From Balaenoptera acutorostrata (Eukaryota > Chordata > Mammalia > Artiodactyla > Balaenopteridae), in contig NC_080073.1 of the NCBI RefSeq assembly GCF_949987535.1, positions 22,626,116 to 22,690,115 of the forward strand: a DNA stretch of 64,000 nucleotides, given 5' to 3'. A program made the position numbers and the translations under genes. Each line of letters opens with the position of its first letter. Positions within the stretch are counted from its first letter, which is position 1. This document shows, piece by piece, positions 12,556 through 23,525 of this stretch. The notes under the pieces were generated by a model that was not told the origin of the DNA, ran no database searches, and worked only from the letters and a program-made list of their open reading frames with translations.

Positions 12556-12915
12556 TAATCTAAAAAACAAAACAAAAATCAAACATAACAAAATGGAAAC
12601 AGACTCATATATACAGAGAACACTGGTGGTTGCCAGAGGTGAGGGAGGTGGGGGGGGGGAGGGATGAGTGAAATAGGGTAAGAGGATTAAAAGGTACAAA
12701 CTTCCAGCTGTAAAATTAAGATGTAAAGTCACAGAGATGTAATGTACAGCATAAGGAATATAGTCAATAATGTTTTAATAGCTTTGTATGATGACAGATG
12801 GTAACTAGACTTACTGTGGTGATATTTCATACTGTATAAAAATATTTAATCACTATGTGGTACACCTGAAAAGAATATAGTATTGTAAGTCCATTATACC
12901 TCAATAAAAAAAAAG

Positions 12916-12930
12916 ATTCAAATCAAAGAG
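12916..12930. repeat. 3' target-site duplication of the old L1
   Basis: 'attcaaatcaaagag', the partner of 5892-5906 with two mismatches. Confidence 0.65.
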
Positions 12931-14615
12931 ATAGCCACGACCCTCCCTTCAAGGAGACGTGGTTGGTTAAAAATAATTAGGCATTATTTATAATATACTC
13001 ATTTTTATATGGTGAATGTATTCATGCATTATTCTATAATTAATAATTACTAAAATAATTTAAAGTATGTGTAATTCCTAATATTTATATGAATAAAAGC
13101 ACTCATAGATGCTCCTGTGAAAAACATATATTAAAAGTCTAAGATTCTAACAGTAGAAGATTAAACATATGAATGATGGTATTTTCAGAAAATAAGAAAC
13201 CATGCAATCAATACAAAAAAACAGTAGTCATCAATCAACCAGTGCTGATGCCGGGCCTGGATACAGAGCTGAGGACTGGGGAGGTACAGTTCCTGCCCAC
13301 CTAGAGTTTACAGTCTATTGAGGAAGAAAGACACTGAGGTAGAATCACACACAGTGCAAGTTATAAATGAACTAAATGCAGATATTTCTGATAGATCAGT
13401 AGAAGAATAGGCTACTAAACAGTTTGTACAATAGCATCCCATTCTCAGAAAAACAAATGTGAAAACAAATATGTTGATGCATTGTAAAGAAGACAGGAGG
13501 TTATATGATGATATGATAACAGTAATGATCCTGGGTAGTGAGATTCATTCAACACCATCTTGGTTAAACATCTACAAGGAAGTAGAACTGTTTATTTTTC
13601 TACCGTTAATGTAAATTTTTTCCTACAAGCCTTGACCCTTGTTTAGTTCTTAAGTTTTTTTTTAAAAGACAGCTTCTACTTTAAACTACTTGTAGTTCAT
13701 AATTTGACCAGCTGCCATCTTACTCCACATCATATTTTAGCTTTTCCTTTTCTTATCTCATCATTGTTTTGAACCATTCAGTGGTTAGACCAAGTCTGCA
13801 GCCATCCAGGCATCATTTATTCATACAATTGACATTTCCTGAGTTTCTGCTAGAGTCCATGCTCTATTGCCACATGTTGTGCATTCAGCTGTAAGCAGAG
13901 AGAGATGTGGATCCTAGCTTCACAGAGCTTACAGTCCAGGAAAGAAGACTGATTATGCAAAGCTGGATAATTGGATAAATTATTATACTGACCTCAATAG
14001 AGAATTCTACATTGGTTATACTGAAACTAGACCTTTCCAACAACATTGACTAGAGATTCCTGTGACACAAGACCTTGGTTTTCAAAAACTTTTAATTACT
14101 TGTCTCAATTTTTTTCAAATTCTTTCTTTCCCATCACCTTCCCAAAGTGACTCATTAAAAAAGCCCAAGGAAGACTTTTCAGACTCAGTGATCTATTGTT
14201 CTTAAATGTGAAAATGATGGTCTTTAAAATTATGATAAAATATGGTAAAGTATTCTACAAGGCAAAACAAGAGTACATTAAGCTAAATATACTGTAGGCA
14301 AAATTCAGCATTGCTCTGGAATTTCCTAATGCTTCTTCTGTGGTCTGTTAATGGTACAATCAGTTGAGAATCATGTATAATATAATAATAATTCAAATGA
14401 CATCAGGCTTTTATGCAATTATATGGAAAGGTTCTTTGTGGTTTTCTTTGCCTTTTCCTTACTTCTGTGTTTCAGAGAGAAGGAAAGAGAGAGATCTGTT
14501 GTTCAGATCGCGTTCCCACCAGCATAGCATGGAATAGAGTGAGAATGTGTTTTCTTCCTGTGTCGTCCTGTCTGGCTATAAGATGCTGAAAAAGGATTTA
14601 CTTAAATTAAGCCTC
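12931..14615. other. Intergenic DNA with two L2-like pieces
   Basis: At 13240-13345 ('ttcctgcccacctagagttt', 'acagtctattgaggaagaaa') and 13815-13945 ('cacagagcttacagtccagg') the sequence resembles antisense L2 3' regions. The rest is AT-rich, has no credible open frame and matches nothing I can name. Confidence 0.45.
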
Positions 14616-14619
14616 CAGA

Positions 14620-14790
14620 GCAGTAAAATACATCTTGCCTGAGACCTTCCCTCTCCACATTGCCTCTGGCAAGATCTTTCTAAAACGCACATATCACTGT
14701 GTCTCTTCCCTGCCGAAAACCATTTAAAAGGACCCCTTCCACCTAACGCAGGAAAAGATTAAAATACTTACAGGCTGAATTTTTTTTTCC
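14620..14790 (+). repeat. L2 LINE remnant (RT 3' region)
   Basis: The run 'gcaagatctttctaaaacgc', then 'atatcactgtgtctcttccc', then 'accatttaaaaggacccctt' follows the L2 order (…gatctttttaaaatgcaaat…atcatgtcactcc…aaaccctccaatggcttcc). A related stretch restarts at 15035, so this may be one L2 split by about 250 bp of other sequence. Confidence 0.5.
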
Positions 14791-15034
14791 ACTACAACTG
14801 AAAATAATTTTACCAAAGCTCATACATGCACCGTATATTCTTCCCCAAAATGGATTACCTACTTTATTGAACAGGAGAATGTCATTGGGAAAGATGGAAG
14901 CTGCAGTTTATCCATAAAAATTTAATACCTAGACATTTTTGGAGGGTAGCTTTCTGATCTTTCATCCTGAAACTGGATTGTGGGCTCAGGTAGAGTCATA
15001 TGGGACTTGTGGCTTATGGGTTACTTATCACAGA

Positions 15035-15540
15035 CTTGCAAGATAAAAGTACAAATTCCTTGGCATGATATACTAGGCACTGCAAATCTGGCCCTCACCT
15101 CTTTGACATCATCTCCAGACGCAAGCCCCTGTGTATGTCACCTTCTGGCAATTCCACACTATCACATTTCCAGAAACACACTGCGCTTGTTCATGCCCTG
15201 GTGCTTCTCTACTGGTTCTTCCCTCTGTCTGGAGTGCCCTCCTCCCACCTTTCTTTGCCTGGAAAACAAGTACTCATGCTTCAAGACTCACTGCAGCTGC
15301 CATCATTTTGGTTAACTCTGCCCTAACCTCTCCCAGGGGAAAAAAAAAACCAACTAATCACAGCCTCCTCCTAGTTCTTTGCAATCCTGCAGTTTTCATG
15401 CTGCATCTAACCATTGCATGTCTGCCCCACCTGACTAGGGACTTCAGAGGGCAGGACTTAATTCCACTTCATAAGTTCCTACCCCAGGACTTGGCACTCA
15501 GTGGTGCTTGATAAGCGTTCAATAAATGAATAATTGTACA
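15035..15540 (+). repeat. L2 LINE 3' end remnant
   Basis: Follows L2 order: 'aaattccttggcatgatata', 'atctggccctcacctctttg', 'ctctgtctggagtgccctcc', 'gggacttcagagggcaggac' and the terminal 'aataaatgaataattg'. The overlapping short open frames here are chance frames in the L2 relic. Confidence 0.6.
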
Positions 15541-15609
15541 AATGAAAAAATAAAGGAATTCCAATGTGGCAGGAATGTATTCAAAATCTTGTTGATTTCA
15601 GAATGACCA

Positions 15610-15626
15610 CAGACTAGGTTCTTCTT
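15610..15626. repeat. Target-site duplication of an antisense L1 fragment
   Basis: 'cagactaggttcttctt' occurs here and identically at 15859-15875, flanking the L1 piece between them. Confidence 0.85.
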
Positions 15627-15858
15627 TCTTTTGTTTCCTAAAAAGTATAGTAGTTTGTATTTGTTAATCCCATACTCTTCATTTGCCCTTTCCCCCACCC
15701 CCTGTCCTCCTTTCCCCTTTGGTAACCATAAGTTTGTTTTCTATGTCTGTGAGCTTGTTTTAGTTTTGAATATACAGTTATTTGTATTATTTTTTAAAAT
15801 CCACATATGAGTGATCTATAGTATCTGTCTTTCTCTCTCTGACTCAGCATAGTATTCT
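15627..15858 (-). mobile_element. 5'-truncated L1 3' end, antisense
   Basis: About 230 bp resembling the reverse complement of the L1 3' UTR ('cctttggtaaccataagttt', 'tctatgtctgtgagcttgtt', 'gactcagcatagtattctca'). The T-rich side ('ttctttcttttgtttcct') lies left, as expected for an antisense insertion. The perfect 17-bp flanking duplication marks a complete, heavily 5'-truncated retrotransposition event. Confidence 0.85.
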
Positions 15859-16284
15859 CAGACTAGGTTCTTCTTATTTTTTTATTATAAAAATTTCCGG
15901 ATTTCTGGGAACCATACTGGCAAAGAAATGGGAAGGATTATCCTAGAAGCCAATAATTTTGGGGAGATCCACAAAGTAAACTCTGTGCTCTAACATTTAC
16001 TATGGAGAAAAGGGAAAGACCTGGGGGGGGACAGAGCAGATAGATGAGTAGGAGACTAAAGGTAGGTGGTCCACCTTCACCAGTACTTGGGCAATTAGCC
16101 TGGCCTCGCAGGAACACACCAAGCCCTCCCGATCTGAAGGTCACCTACATCGAAACAATGGCACATGCAGGAATTGGTGGACTCATAGCGTTTTATCCAA
16201 CTCAAAAGATAGAAGGTTAAAATAAAGATAGGTGACAGGCTCCATGACTTTAGGCAAAATATACAATCAACTTATAAATAATGG

Positions 16285-17035
16285 CAAGGCATCTTTTTGT
16301 TGTATATTTTATTCACTATTTTCAAATTTGCTTATGGTAAAATGTATTCTTTTTGGTGAACTATTCTATGAGTTTTGACAAATTAATAGTCATGCAACCT
16401 CCACCACTATCACAGTACAGAGCATTTCCATTACCTCTTGGAAAATTCCCTCATGCTGCCCCTTTGTAGTTAACCCCTACCCAACCCTGGCCCTGGACAG
16501 CTCTGGTCAGTTTTTTGTCCCTATAGTTTTGCCTTTTCCGGGATGTCCTATAAGTGGTATCACACAGGATTTCGTCCTTTGAATCTGGCTTCTTTTACTT
16601 ACCACAATGTAGCTAAGACTCTGCCATGTTATTGTACATTTCAGTAGTTTGCCCCATTTTATTGCTGTTCCACTGTGTAGTTGTACCACAATTTTATGTC
16701 CCCTAGCCCATTAAAGGACATTTGGAGTATTTTCCTTTGTTAGTGACTGTGAAGAAAACTTCTATAAATATTCATGTATGGTTTTTGTGTGAACATAAGT
16801 TTCATTCTCTTGGGCAAATACCTAGAAGTGGGATTGCTGAGTCATGAAGAAAGTGTATGTTCAATTTTATAAGAAACTGCTAAACTGTTTTCTGAAGAAA
16901 GTGTGCATTTTTCATTCCTGTACAGTTGCTCCACATCCTTACCAGCACTTGGGTCTTGCCAGGTTTGGGGGTTTGTTTGTTTGTCTGTTTTGGATTTGGC
17001 CATTCTAGTCACAGGATCTTTGAGATGGTATACTT
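16285..17035 (-). repeat. Older L1 (L1M-type) 3' region, antisense
   Basis: Shows the inverted L1M 3' region in order: 'acagctctggtcagtttttt', 'ataagtggtatcacacagga', 'gctgttccactgtgtagttg', 'gaacataagtttcattctct', 'cctagaagtgggattgctga' and 'aactgctaaactgttttctg'. It is diverged, with no clear duplication at the ends. It is an old fossil fragment and codes for nothing. Confidence 0.7.
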
Positions 17036-17435
17036 GGAAACAGTAGGTGACATTTTAACAGAAATTATCTAAAGTATGATAAAATAAGTTACTGGAGCAA
17101 TGGCACAGCAACAATGGAGAGTGTTCTTTTTACCAAACACATTAAATATGTAACGATATAAGGAAAATGTGAGGAAATATATACATAGAGAGTCTGGGGT
17201 TTAAGAAGACAGAGAATAGGATTATAGGTGAAGCTTTGTGCTAAGTGAGAAATGTCTCAACAATGCATGGAAGAAACAGTAGTCATGGTGTTAAGACCAC
17301 AGGCCGGACTGGACCACAAATGTCTGGAAAGAAAGGTCTGATTTCAAATGATAAATCAGAAAGATGCTTGGTTTCTTAAAATCTGTCTGAAATAAGGGAA
17401 GGTCTGGGAAAGGAATTACAATTAAAGGCTTTTTT

Positions 17436-17452
17436 AAAAAGCCAAGCTAGGG
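17436..17452. repeat. 5' target-site duplication of the young L1
   Basis: 'aaaaagccaagctaggg' is repeated exactly at 24430-24446. The 17-bp perfect match defines both ends of the young L1. Confidence 0.95.
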
Positions 17453-18418
17453 GATTAACCAAGATGGCGGAGTAGAAGGACGTGCTCTCACTCCCTCTTG
17501 CGAGAGCACCAGAATCACAACTGACTGCTGGACAATCATTGACAGGAAGACCCTGGACTTCACCAAAGAGGATACCCCACGTCCAAGGACAGAGAAGAAG
17601 CCACAGTGAGACGGTAGGAGGGGCGCAATCAGAGTAAAATCAAATCCCATAACTGCTGGGTGGGTGACTCACAGACTGGCGAACACTTATACCACAGAAG
17701 TCCACCCACTGGAGTGAAGGTTCTGAGCCCCACGTCAGGCTTCCCAACCTGGGGGTCCGGCAACGGGAGGAGGAATTCCTAGAGAATCAGACTTTGAAGT
17801 CTAGTGGGCATTGATTGCAGGACTGTGACAGGACTGGGGGAAACAGAGACCCCACTCTTGGAGGGCACACACAAAGTAATGTGTGCATCGGGACCCAGGG
17901 GAAGGAGCAGTGACCCCGGGGGAGACTGAACCAGACGTACCTGCTGGTGTTGGGGGGTCTCCTGCAGAGGCAAGTGGTGGCTCTGTTTCACCGTGGGGAT
18001 AAGGACACTGGCAGCAGAGGTCCTGGGAAGTTCTCCTTGGCGTGAGCCCTCCCAGAGTCTGCCATTAACCCCACCAAAGAGCACGGGTAGGCTCCAGTGT
18101 TGGGTTGCCTCAGGCAAAACAACCAACAGGGAGGGAACCCAGCCCCACCCATCAACAGTCAAGTGGATTAAGGTTTTACTGAGCTCTGACCGCCACAGCA
18201 ACAGGGAGGGAACCCAGCCCCACCCATCAACAGTCAAGTGGATTAAGGTTTTACTGAGCTCTGACCGCCACAGCAACAGTCAGCTCTACCCACCACCAGA
18301 GCCTCCCATCAAGCCTCTTAGATAGCCTCAACCACCAGAGGGCAGACAGCAGAAGCAAGAAAAACTACAATCCTGCAGCCTGTGGACCAAAAACCACAGT
18401 TACAGAAAGACAGAGAAG
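17453..18418 (+). promoter_or_regulatory. L1 5' UTR / internal promoter region
   Basis: The 966-bp leader opens with 'ccaagatggcgg', a YY1-type 'aagatggc' site found at the start of many L1 elements. It is GC-richer than its flanks and ends just before the ORF1 ATG. Internal transcription of L1 normally starts at its first base. The frame open on the opposite strand (17779-18276) is a chance frame, and its internal peptide repeat reflects the 75-bp duplication. Confidence 0.75.
18124..18273 (+). repeat. 75-bp tandem duplication in L1 5' UTR
   Basis: Two adjacent copies (18124-18198 and 18199-18273), each starting 'caacagggagggaacccagc' and ending 'ctctgaccgccacag', identical as far as I can read. 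A third, broken start ('caacagt') follows at 18274. This resembles the tandem promoter units of some L1 lineages but with only two copies. Confidence 0.93.
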
Positions 18419-19324
18419 ATGAAAAGGCAGAGGGCTATGTACCAGATGAAGGAACAAGAAAAAACCCCAGAAAAACAACTAAATGAAGTGGAGATAGGCA
18501 ACCTTCCAGAAAAAGAATTCAGAATAATGATAGTGAAGATGATCCAGGACCTCGGAATAAGAATGGAGGCAAAGATTGAGAAGATGCAAGAAATGATTAA
18601 CAAAGACCTAGAAGAATTAAAGAACAAACAAACAGAGATGACCAATACAATAACTGAAATGAAAACTACACTAGAAGGAATCAATAGCAGAATAACTGAG
18701 GCAGAAGAACGGATAAGTGACCTGGAAGACAGAATGGTGGAATTCACTGCTGCGGAACAGACTAAAGAAAAAAGAATGAAAAGAAATGAAGACAGCCTAA
18801 GAGACCTCTGGGACAACATTAAACGCAACAACATTCGCATTATAGGGGTCCCAGAAGGAGAAGAGAGAGAGAAAGGACCAGAGAAAATATTTGAAGAGAT
18901 TATAGTCAAAAACTTCCCTAACATGGGAAAGGAAATAGCCACCCAAGTCCAGGAAGCGCAGAGAGTCCCATACAGAATAAACCCAAGGAGAAACACGCCG
19001 AGACACATAGTAATCAAAGTGGCAAAAATTAAGGACAAAGAAAAATTACTGAAAGCAGCAAGGGAAAAACGACAAATAACATACAAGGGAACTCCCATAA
19101 GGTTAACAGCTGATTTCTCAGCAGAAACTCTGTAAGCCAGAAGGGAGTGGCATGATATACTTAAAGTGATGAAAGGGAAGAACCTACAACCAAGATTACT
19201 CTACCCAGCAAGGATCTCATTCAGATTTGATGGAGAAATCAAAAGCTTTACAGACAAGCAAAAGCTAAGAGAATTCAGCACCACCAAACCAGCTCTACAA
19301 CAAATGCTAAAGGAACTTCTCTAA
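18419..19324 (+). pseudogene. L1 ORF1 with one nonsense codon
   Basis: ORF1p is the L1 RNA-binding chaperone. It trimerises through a coiled coil and packages L1 RNA into ribonucleoprotein. The frame runs 301 codons to the TAA at 19322-19324, close to the usual mammalian length. Codon 239 (19133-19135) is TAA within 'gaaactctgtaagccaga'. The older L1 has 'ctttgcaagccagaa' at the same place, so a C-to-T change from CAA is likely. Translation would stop after 238 residues (18419-19135). Residues about 30-120 are the Glu/Lys-rich coiled coil. The RRM segment I-R-I-I-G-V-P-E-G begins near residue 139, and the C-terminal domain extends from about residue 175 onward. The lost 63 residues fall in the C-terminal domain, so RNA binding should be impaired. 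No other stops or frameshifts are visible. Confidence 0.93.
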
Positions 19325-22300
19325 GTGGGAAACACAAGAGAAGAAAAGGACCTACAAAAACAAACCCAAAACAATTAAGAAAATGGTCATAGGAACATAC
19401 ATATCGATAATTACCTTAAACGTGAATGGATTAAATGCTCCAACCAAAAGACACAGGCTTGCTGAATGGATACAAAAACAAGACCCATATATATGCTGTC
19501 TACAAGAGACCCACTTCAGACCTAGGGACACATACAGACTGAAAGTGAGGGGATGGAAAAAGATATTCCATGCAAATGGAAATCAAAAGAAAGCTGGAGT
19601 AGCTATACTCATATCAGATAAAATAGACTTTAAAATAAAGAATGTTACAAGAGACAAGGAAGGACACTACATAATGATCCAGGGATCAATCCAAGAAGAA
19701 GATATAACAATTATAAATATATATGCACCCAACATAGGAGCACCTCAATACATAAGGCAACTGCTAACAGCTATAAAAGAGGAAATCGACAGTAACACAA
19801 TAATAGTGGGGGACTTTAACACCTCACTTACACCAATGGACAGATCATCCAAAATGAAAATAAATAAGGAAACACAAGCTTTAAATGACACAATAGACCA
19901 GATAGATTTAATTGATATATATAGGACATTCCATCCAAAAACGGCAGATTACACGTTCTTCTCAAGTGCGCACGGAACATTCTCCAGGATAGATCACATC
20001 TTGGGTCACAAATCAAGCCTCAGTAAATTTAAGAAAATTGAAATCATATCAAGCATCTTTTCTGACCACAACGCTATGAGATTAGAAATGAATTACAGGG
20101 AAAAAAACGTAAAAAAGACAAACACATGGAGGCTAAACAATACGTTCCTAAATAACCAAGAGATCACTGAAGAAATCAAACAGGAAATCAAAAAATACCT
20201 AGAGACAAATGACAATGAAAACACGACGACCCAAAACCTATGGGATGCAGCAAAAGCGGTTCTAAGAGGGAAGTTTATAGCTATACAAGCCTACCTCAAG
20301 AAACAAGAAAAATCTCAAATAAACAATCTTACCTTACACCTAAAGAAACTAGAGAAAGAAGAACAAACAAAACCCAAAGTTAGCAGAAGGAAAGAAATCA
20401 TAAAGATCAGAGCAGAAATAAATGAAATAGAAACAAAGAAAACAATAGCAAAGATCAATAAAACTAAAAGTTGGTTCTTTGAGAAGATAAACAAAATTGA
20501 TAAGCCATTAGCCAGACTCATCAAGAAAAAGAGGGAGAGGACTCAAATCAATAAAATCAGAAATGAAAAAGGAGAAGTTACAACAGACACCGCAGAAATA
20601 CAAAACATCCTAAGAGACTACTACAAGCAACTTTATGCCAATAAAATGGACAACCTGGAAGAAATGGACAAATTCTTAGAAAGGTATAACCTTCCAAGAC
20701 TGAATCAGGAAGAAACAGAAAATATGAACAGACCAATCACAAGTAATGAAATTGAAACTGTGATTAAAAATCTTCCAACAAACAAAAGTCCAGGACCAGA
20801 TGGCTTCACAGGTGAATTCTATCAAACATTTAGAGAAGAGCTAACACCCATCCTTCTCAAACTCTTCCAAAAAATTGCAGAGGAAGGAACTCTCCCAAAC
20901 TCATTCTATGAGGCCACCATCACCCTGATACCAAAACCAGACAAAGACACTACAAAAAAAGAAAATTACAGACCAATATCACTGATGAATATAGATGCAA
21001 AAATCCTCAACAAAACACTAGCAAACAGAATCCAACAACACATTAAAAGGATCATACACCACGATCAAGTGGGATTTATCCCAGGGATGCAAGGATTCTT
21101 CAATATACGCAAATCAATCAATGTGATACACCATATTAACAAATTGAAGAAGAAAAACCATATGATCATCTCAATAGATGCAGAAAAAGCTTTTGACAAA
21201 ATTCAACACCCATTTCTGATAAAAACTCTCCAGAAAGTGGGCATAGAGGGAACCTACCTCAACATAATAAAGGCCATATATGACAAACCCACAGCAAACA
21301 TCATTCTCAATGGTGAAAAACTGAAAGCATTTCCTTTAAGATCAGGAACGAGACAAGGATGTCCACTCTCACCACTATTATTCAACATAGTTCTGGAAGT
21401 CCTAGCCACGGCAATCAGAGAAGAAAAAGAAATAAAAGGAATACAAATTGGAAAAGAAGAAGTAAAACTCTCACTGTTTGCGGATGACATGATACTATAC
21501 ATAGAGAATCCTAAAACTGCCACCAGAAAACTGCTAGAGTTAATTAATGAATATGGTAAAGTTGCAGGTTACAAAATTAATGCACAGAAATCTCTTGCAT
21601 TCCTATACACTAATGATAAAAAATCTGAAAGAGAAATTATGGAAACACTCCCATTTACCATTGCAACAAAAAGAATAAAATACCTAGGAATAAACCTACC
21701 TAGGGAGACAAAAGACCTGTATGCAGAAAACTATAAGACACTGATGAAAGAAATTAAAGATGATACCAACAAATGGAGAGATATACCATGTTCTTGGATT
21801 GGAAGAATCAACATTGTGAAAATGAGTATACTACCCAAAGCAATCTACAGATTCAATGCAATCCCTATCAAATTACCAATGGCATTTTTTACGGAGCTAG
21901 AACAAATCATCTTAAAATTTGTATGGAGACACAAAAGACCCCGATTAGCCAGAGCAGTCTTGAGGCAAAAAAATGGAGCTGGAGGAATCAGACTCCCTGA
22001 CTTCAGACTATACTACAAAGCTACAGTAATCAAGACAATATGGTACTGGCACAAAAACAGAAACATAGATCAATGGAACAAGATAGAAAGCCCAGAGATT
22101 AACCCACACACCTATGGTCAACTAATCTATGACAAAGGAGGCAAAGATATACAATGGAGAAAAGACAGTCTCTTCAATAAGTGGTGCTGGGAAAACTGGA
22201 CAGCTACATGTAAAAGAATGAAATTAGAATACTCCCTAACACCATACACAAAAATAAACTCAAAATGGATTAGAGACCTAAATATAAGACTGGACACTAT

Positions 22301-22862
22301 AAAACTCTTGGAGGAAAACATAGGCAGAACACTCTATGACATAAATCACAGCAAGATCTTTTTTGATCCACATCCTAGAGTAATGGAAATAAAAACAAAA
22401 ATAAACAAGTGGGACCTAATGAAACTTCAAAGCTTTTGCACAGCAAAGGAAACCATAAACAAGACGAAAAGACAACCCTCAGAATGGGAGAAAATATTTG
22501 CAAATGAATCAACGGACAAAGGATTAATCTCCAAAATATATAAACAGCTCATTCAGCTCAATATCAAAGAAACAAACACCCCAATCCAAAAATGGGCAGA
22601 AGACCTAAATAGACATTTCTCCAAAGAAGACATACAGACGGCCACGAAGCACATGAAAAGATGCTCAACATCACTAATTATTAGAGAAATGCAAATCAAA
22701 ACTACAATGAGGTATCACCTCACTCCTGTTAGAATGGGCATCATCAGAAAATCTACAAACAACAAATGCTGGAGAGGGTGTGGAGAAAAGGGAACCCTCT
22801 TGCACTGTTGGTGGGAATGTAAATTGATACAGCCACTATGGAGAACAATATGGAGGTTCCTT

Positions 22863-22878
22863 AAAAAACTAAAAATAG
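22863..22878. repeat. Left target-site duplication of the SINE in ORF2
   Basis: 'aaaaaactaaaaatag' occurs here and identically at 23187-23202, directly flanking the SINE. Confidence 0.93.
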
Positions 22879-23186
22879 GGGCTTCCCTGGTGGCGCAGTG
22901 GTTGAGAGTCTGCCTGCCAATGCAGGGGACACGGGTTCGAGCCCTGGTCTGGGAAGATCCCACATGCCGCGGAGCAACTAGGCCCGTGAGCCACAATTAC
23001 TGAGCCTGCGCGTCTGGAGCCTGTGCTCCGCAACAAGAGAGGCCGCGACAGTGAGAGGCCCGCGCACCGCGATGAAGAGTGGCCCCCGCTTGCCGCAACT
23101 AGAGAAAGCCCTCGCACAGAAACGAAGACCCAACACAGCCAAAAATAAATAAATAAATAAATTAAAAAAAAGAAAAAAAAAAAAAA
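22879..23186 (+). mobile_element. CHR-2-type SINE inserted in L1 ORF2
   Basis: Begins 'ggggcttccctggtggcgca', carries the tRNA-like B box 'gggttcgagccctgg' and the body 'gagcctgcgcgtctggagcc', and ends in (aaat)n and a long A-tract. It lies in the same orientation as the L1 and is bracketed by a perfect 16-bp duplication. It supplies the stop codon that ends the ORF2 frame at 23003. Because it sits inside an otherwise open ORF2, it must have arrived after the L1 did. Its close match to the SINE at 7865 suggests the same subfamily. Confidence 0.95.
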
Positions 23187-23525
23187 AAAAAACTAAAAAT
23201 AGAATTACCATATGACCCAGCAATCCCACTACTGGGCATATACCCAGAGAAAACTGTAATTCAAAAAGACGCATGCACCCGAATGTTCATTGCAGCACTA
23301 TTTACAATAGCCAGGTCATGGAAGCAACCTAAATGCCCATCAACAGACGAATGGATAAAGAAGTTGTGGTACATATATACAATGGAATATTACTCAGCCA
23401 TAAAAAGGAACGAAATTGAGTCATTTGTGGGGACGTGGATAGATCTAGAGACTGTCATACAGAGTGAAGTAAGTCAGAAAGAGAAAAACAAATATCGTAT
23501 ATTAATGCATGTATGTGGAACCTAG

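Larger units (their letters stand above)
5907..12915 (+). mobile_element. Old full-length L1 LINE, decayed
   Basis: Full-length element of about 7.0 kb, 6.3-6.4 kb without its two nested SINEs. The 5' UTR opens 'ccaagatggcagcctaggta'. Then come an ORF1 remnant, a long inter-ORF spacer, an ORF2 remnant and a 3' UTR ending in 'cctcaataaaaaaaaa'. Both ORFs are broken by many stops and frameshifts. The inter-ORF sequence ('ctcatggtcaccacaaacca' and following) is of the kind I remember from L1MA/L1MB-class elements, so it is older than the L1 at 17.45 kb. The flanking duplication is only 13/15, consistent with age. An 18-bp direct repeat lies at 6785-6820 in the 5' UTR/ORF1 border. Confidence 0.85.
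19383..23525 (+). pseudogene. L1 ORF2 (endonuclease-RT), SINE-interrupted
   Basis: ORF2p nicks target DNA and reverse-transcribes L1 RNA at the nick. The frame is open from ATG 19383 to 23003 (1206 codons). The N-terminal endonuclease keeps N13 (L-N-V-N-G), E42 (Q-E-T-H), D144/N146 (G-D-F-N) and S-D-H-N near residue 230. The reverse transcriptase keeps F-A-D-D at 699-702 and the upstream S-P-G-P-D-G-F and G-F-I-P-G-M motifs. The C-terminal C-x3-C-x7-H-x4-C cluster starts at C1129. After about residue 1164 a CHR-2 SINE adds some 41 foreign residues (beginning G-A-S-L-V-A-Q-W-L) and stops at the TGA at 23001-23003. Beyond the SINE the original frame continues to 23525 with 'MFIAALFTIA' and 'YIYTMEYYSAIKRNE'. 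The net insertion is 324 bp, exactly 108 codons, so without it the frame would be 1272 residues, the normal family length. No other stop is present. Enzymatic domains look intact; the extreme C-terminus is lost. Confidence 0.95.

Noticed and set aside
17779..18276. 165-codon minus-strand open frame with an internal peptide repeat
   Set aside because: It lies wholly antisense in the L1 5' UTR. The repeated peptide is just the 75-bp (25-codon) DNA duplication read backwards.
18400..19098. 232-codon minus-strand open frame
   Set aside because: Antisense shadow of L1 ORF1, hydrophobic only because the sense coiled coil is A-rich.
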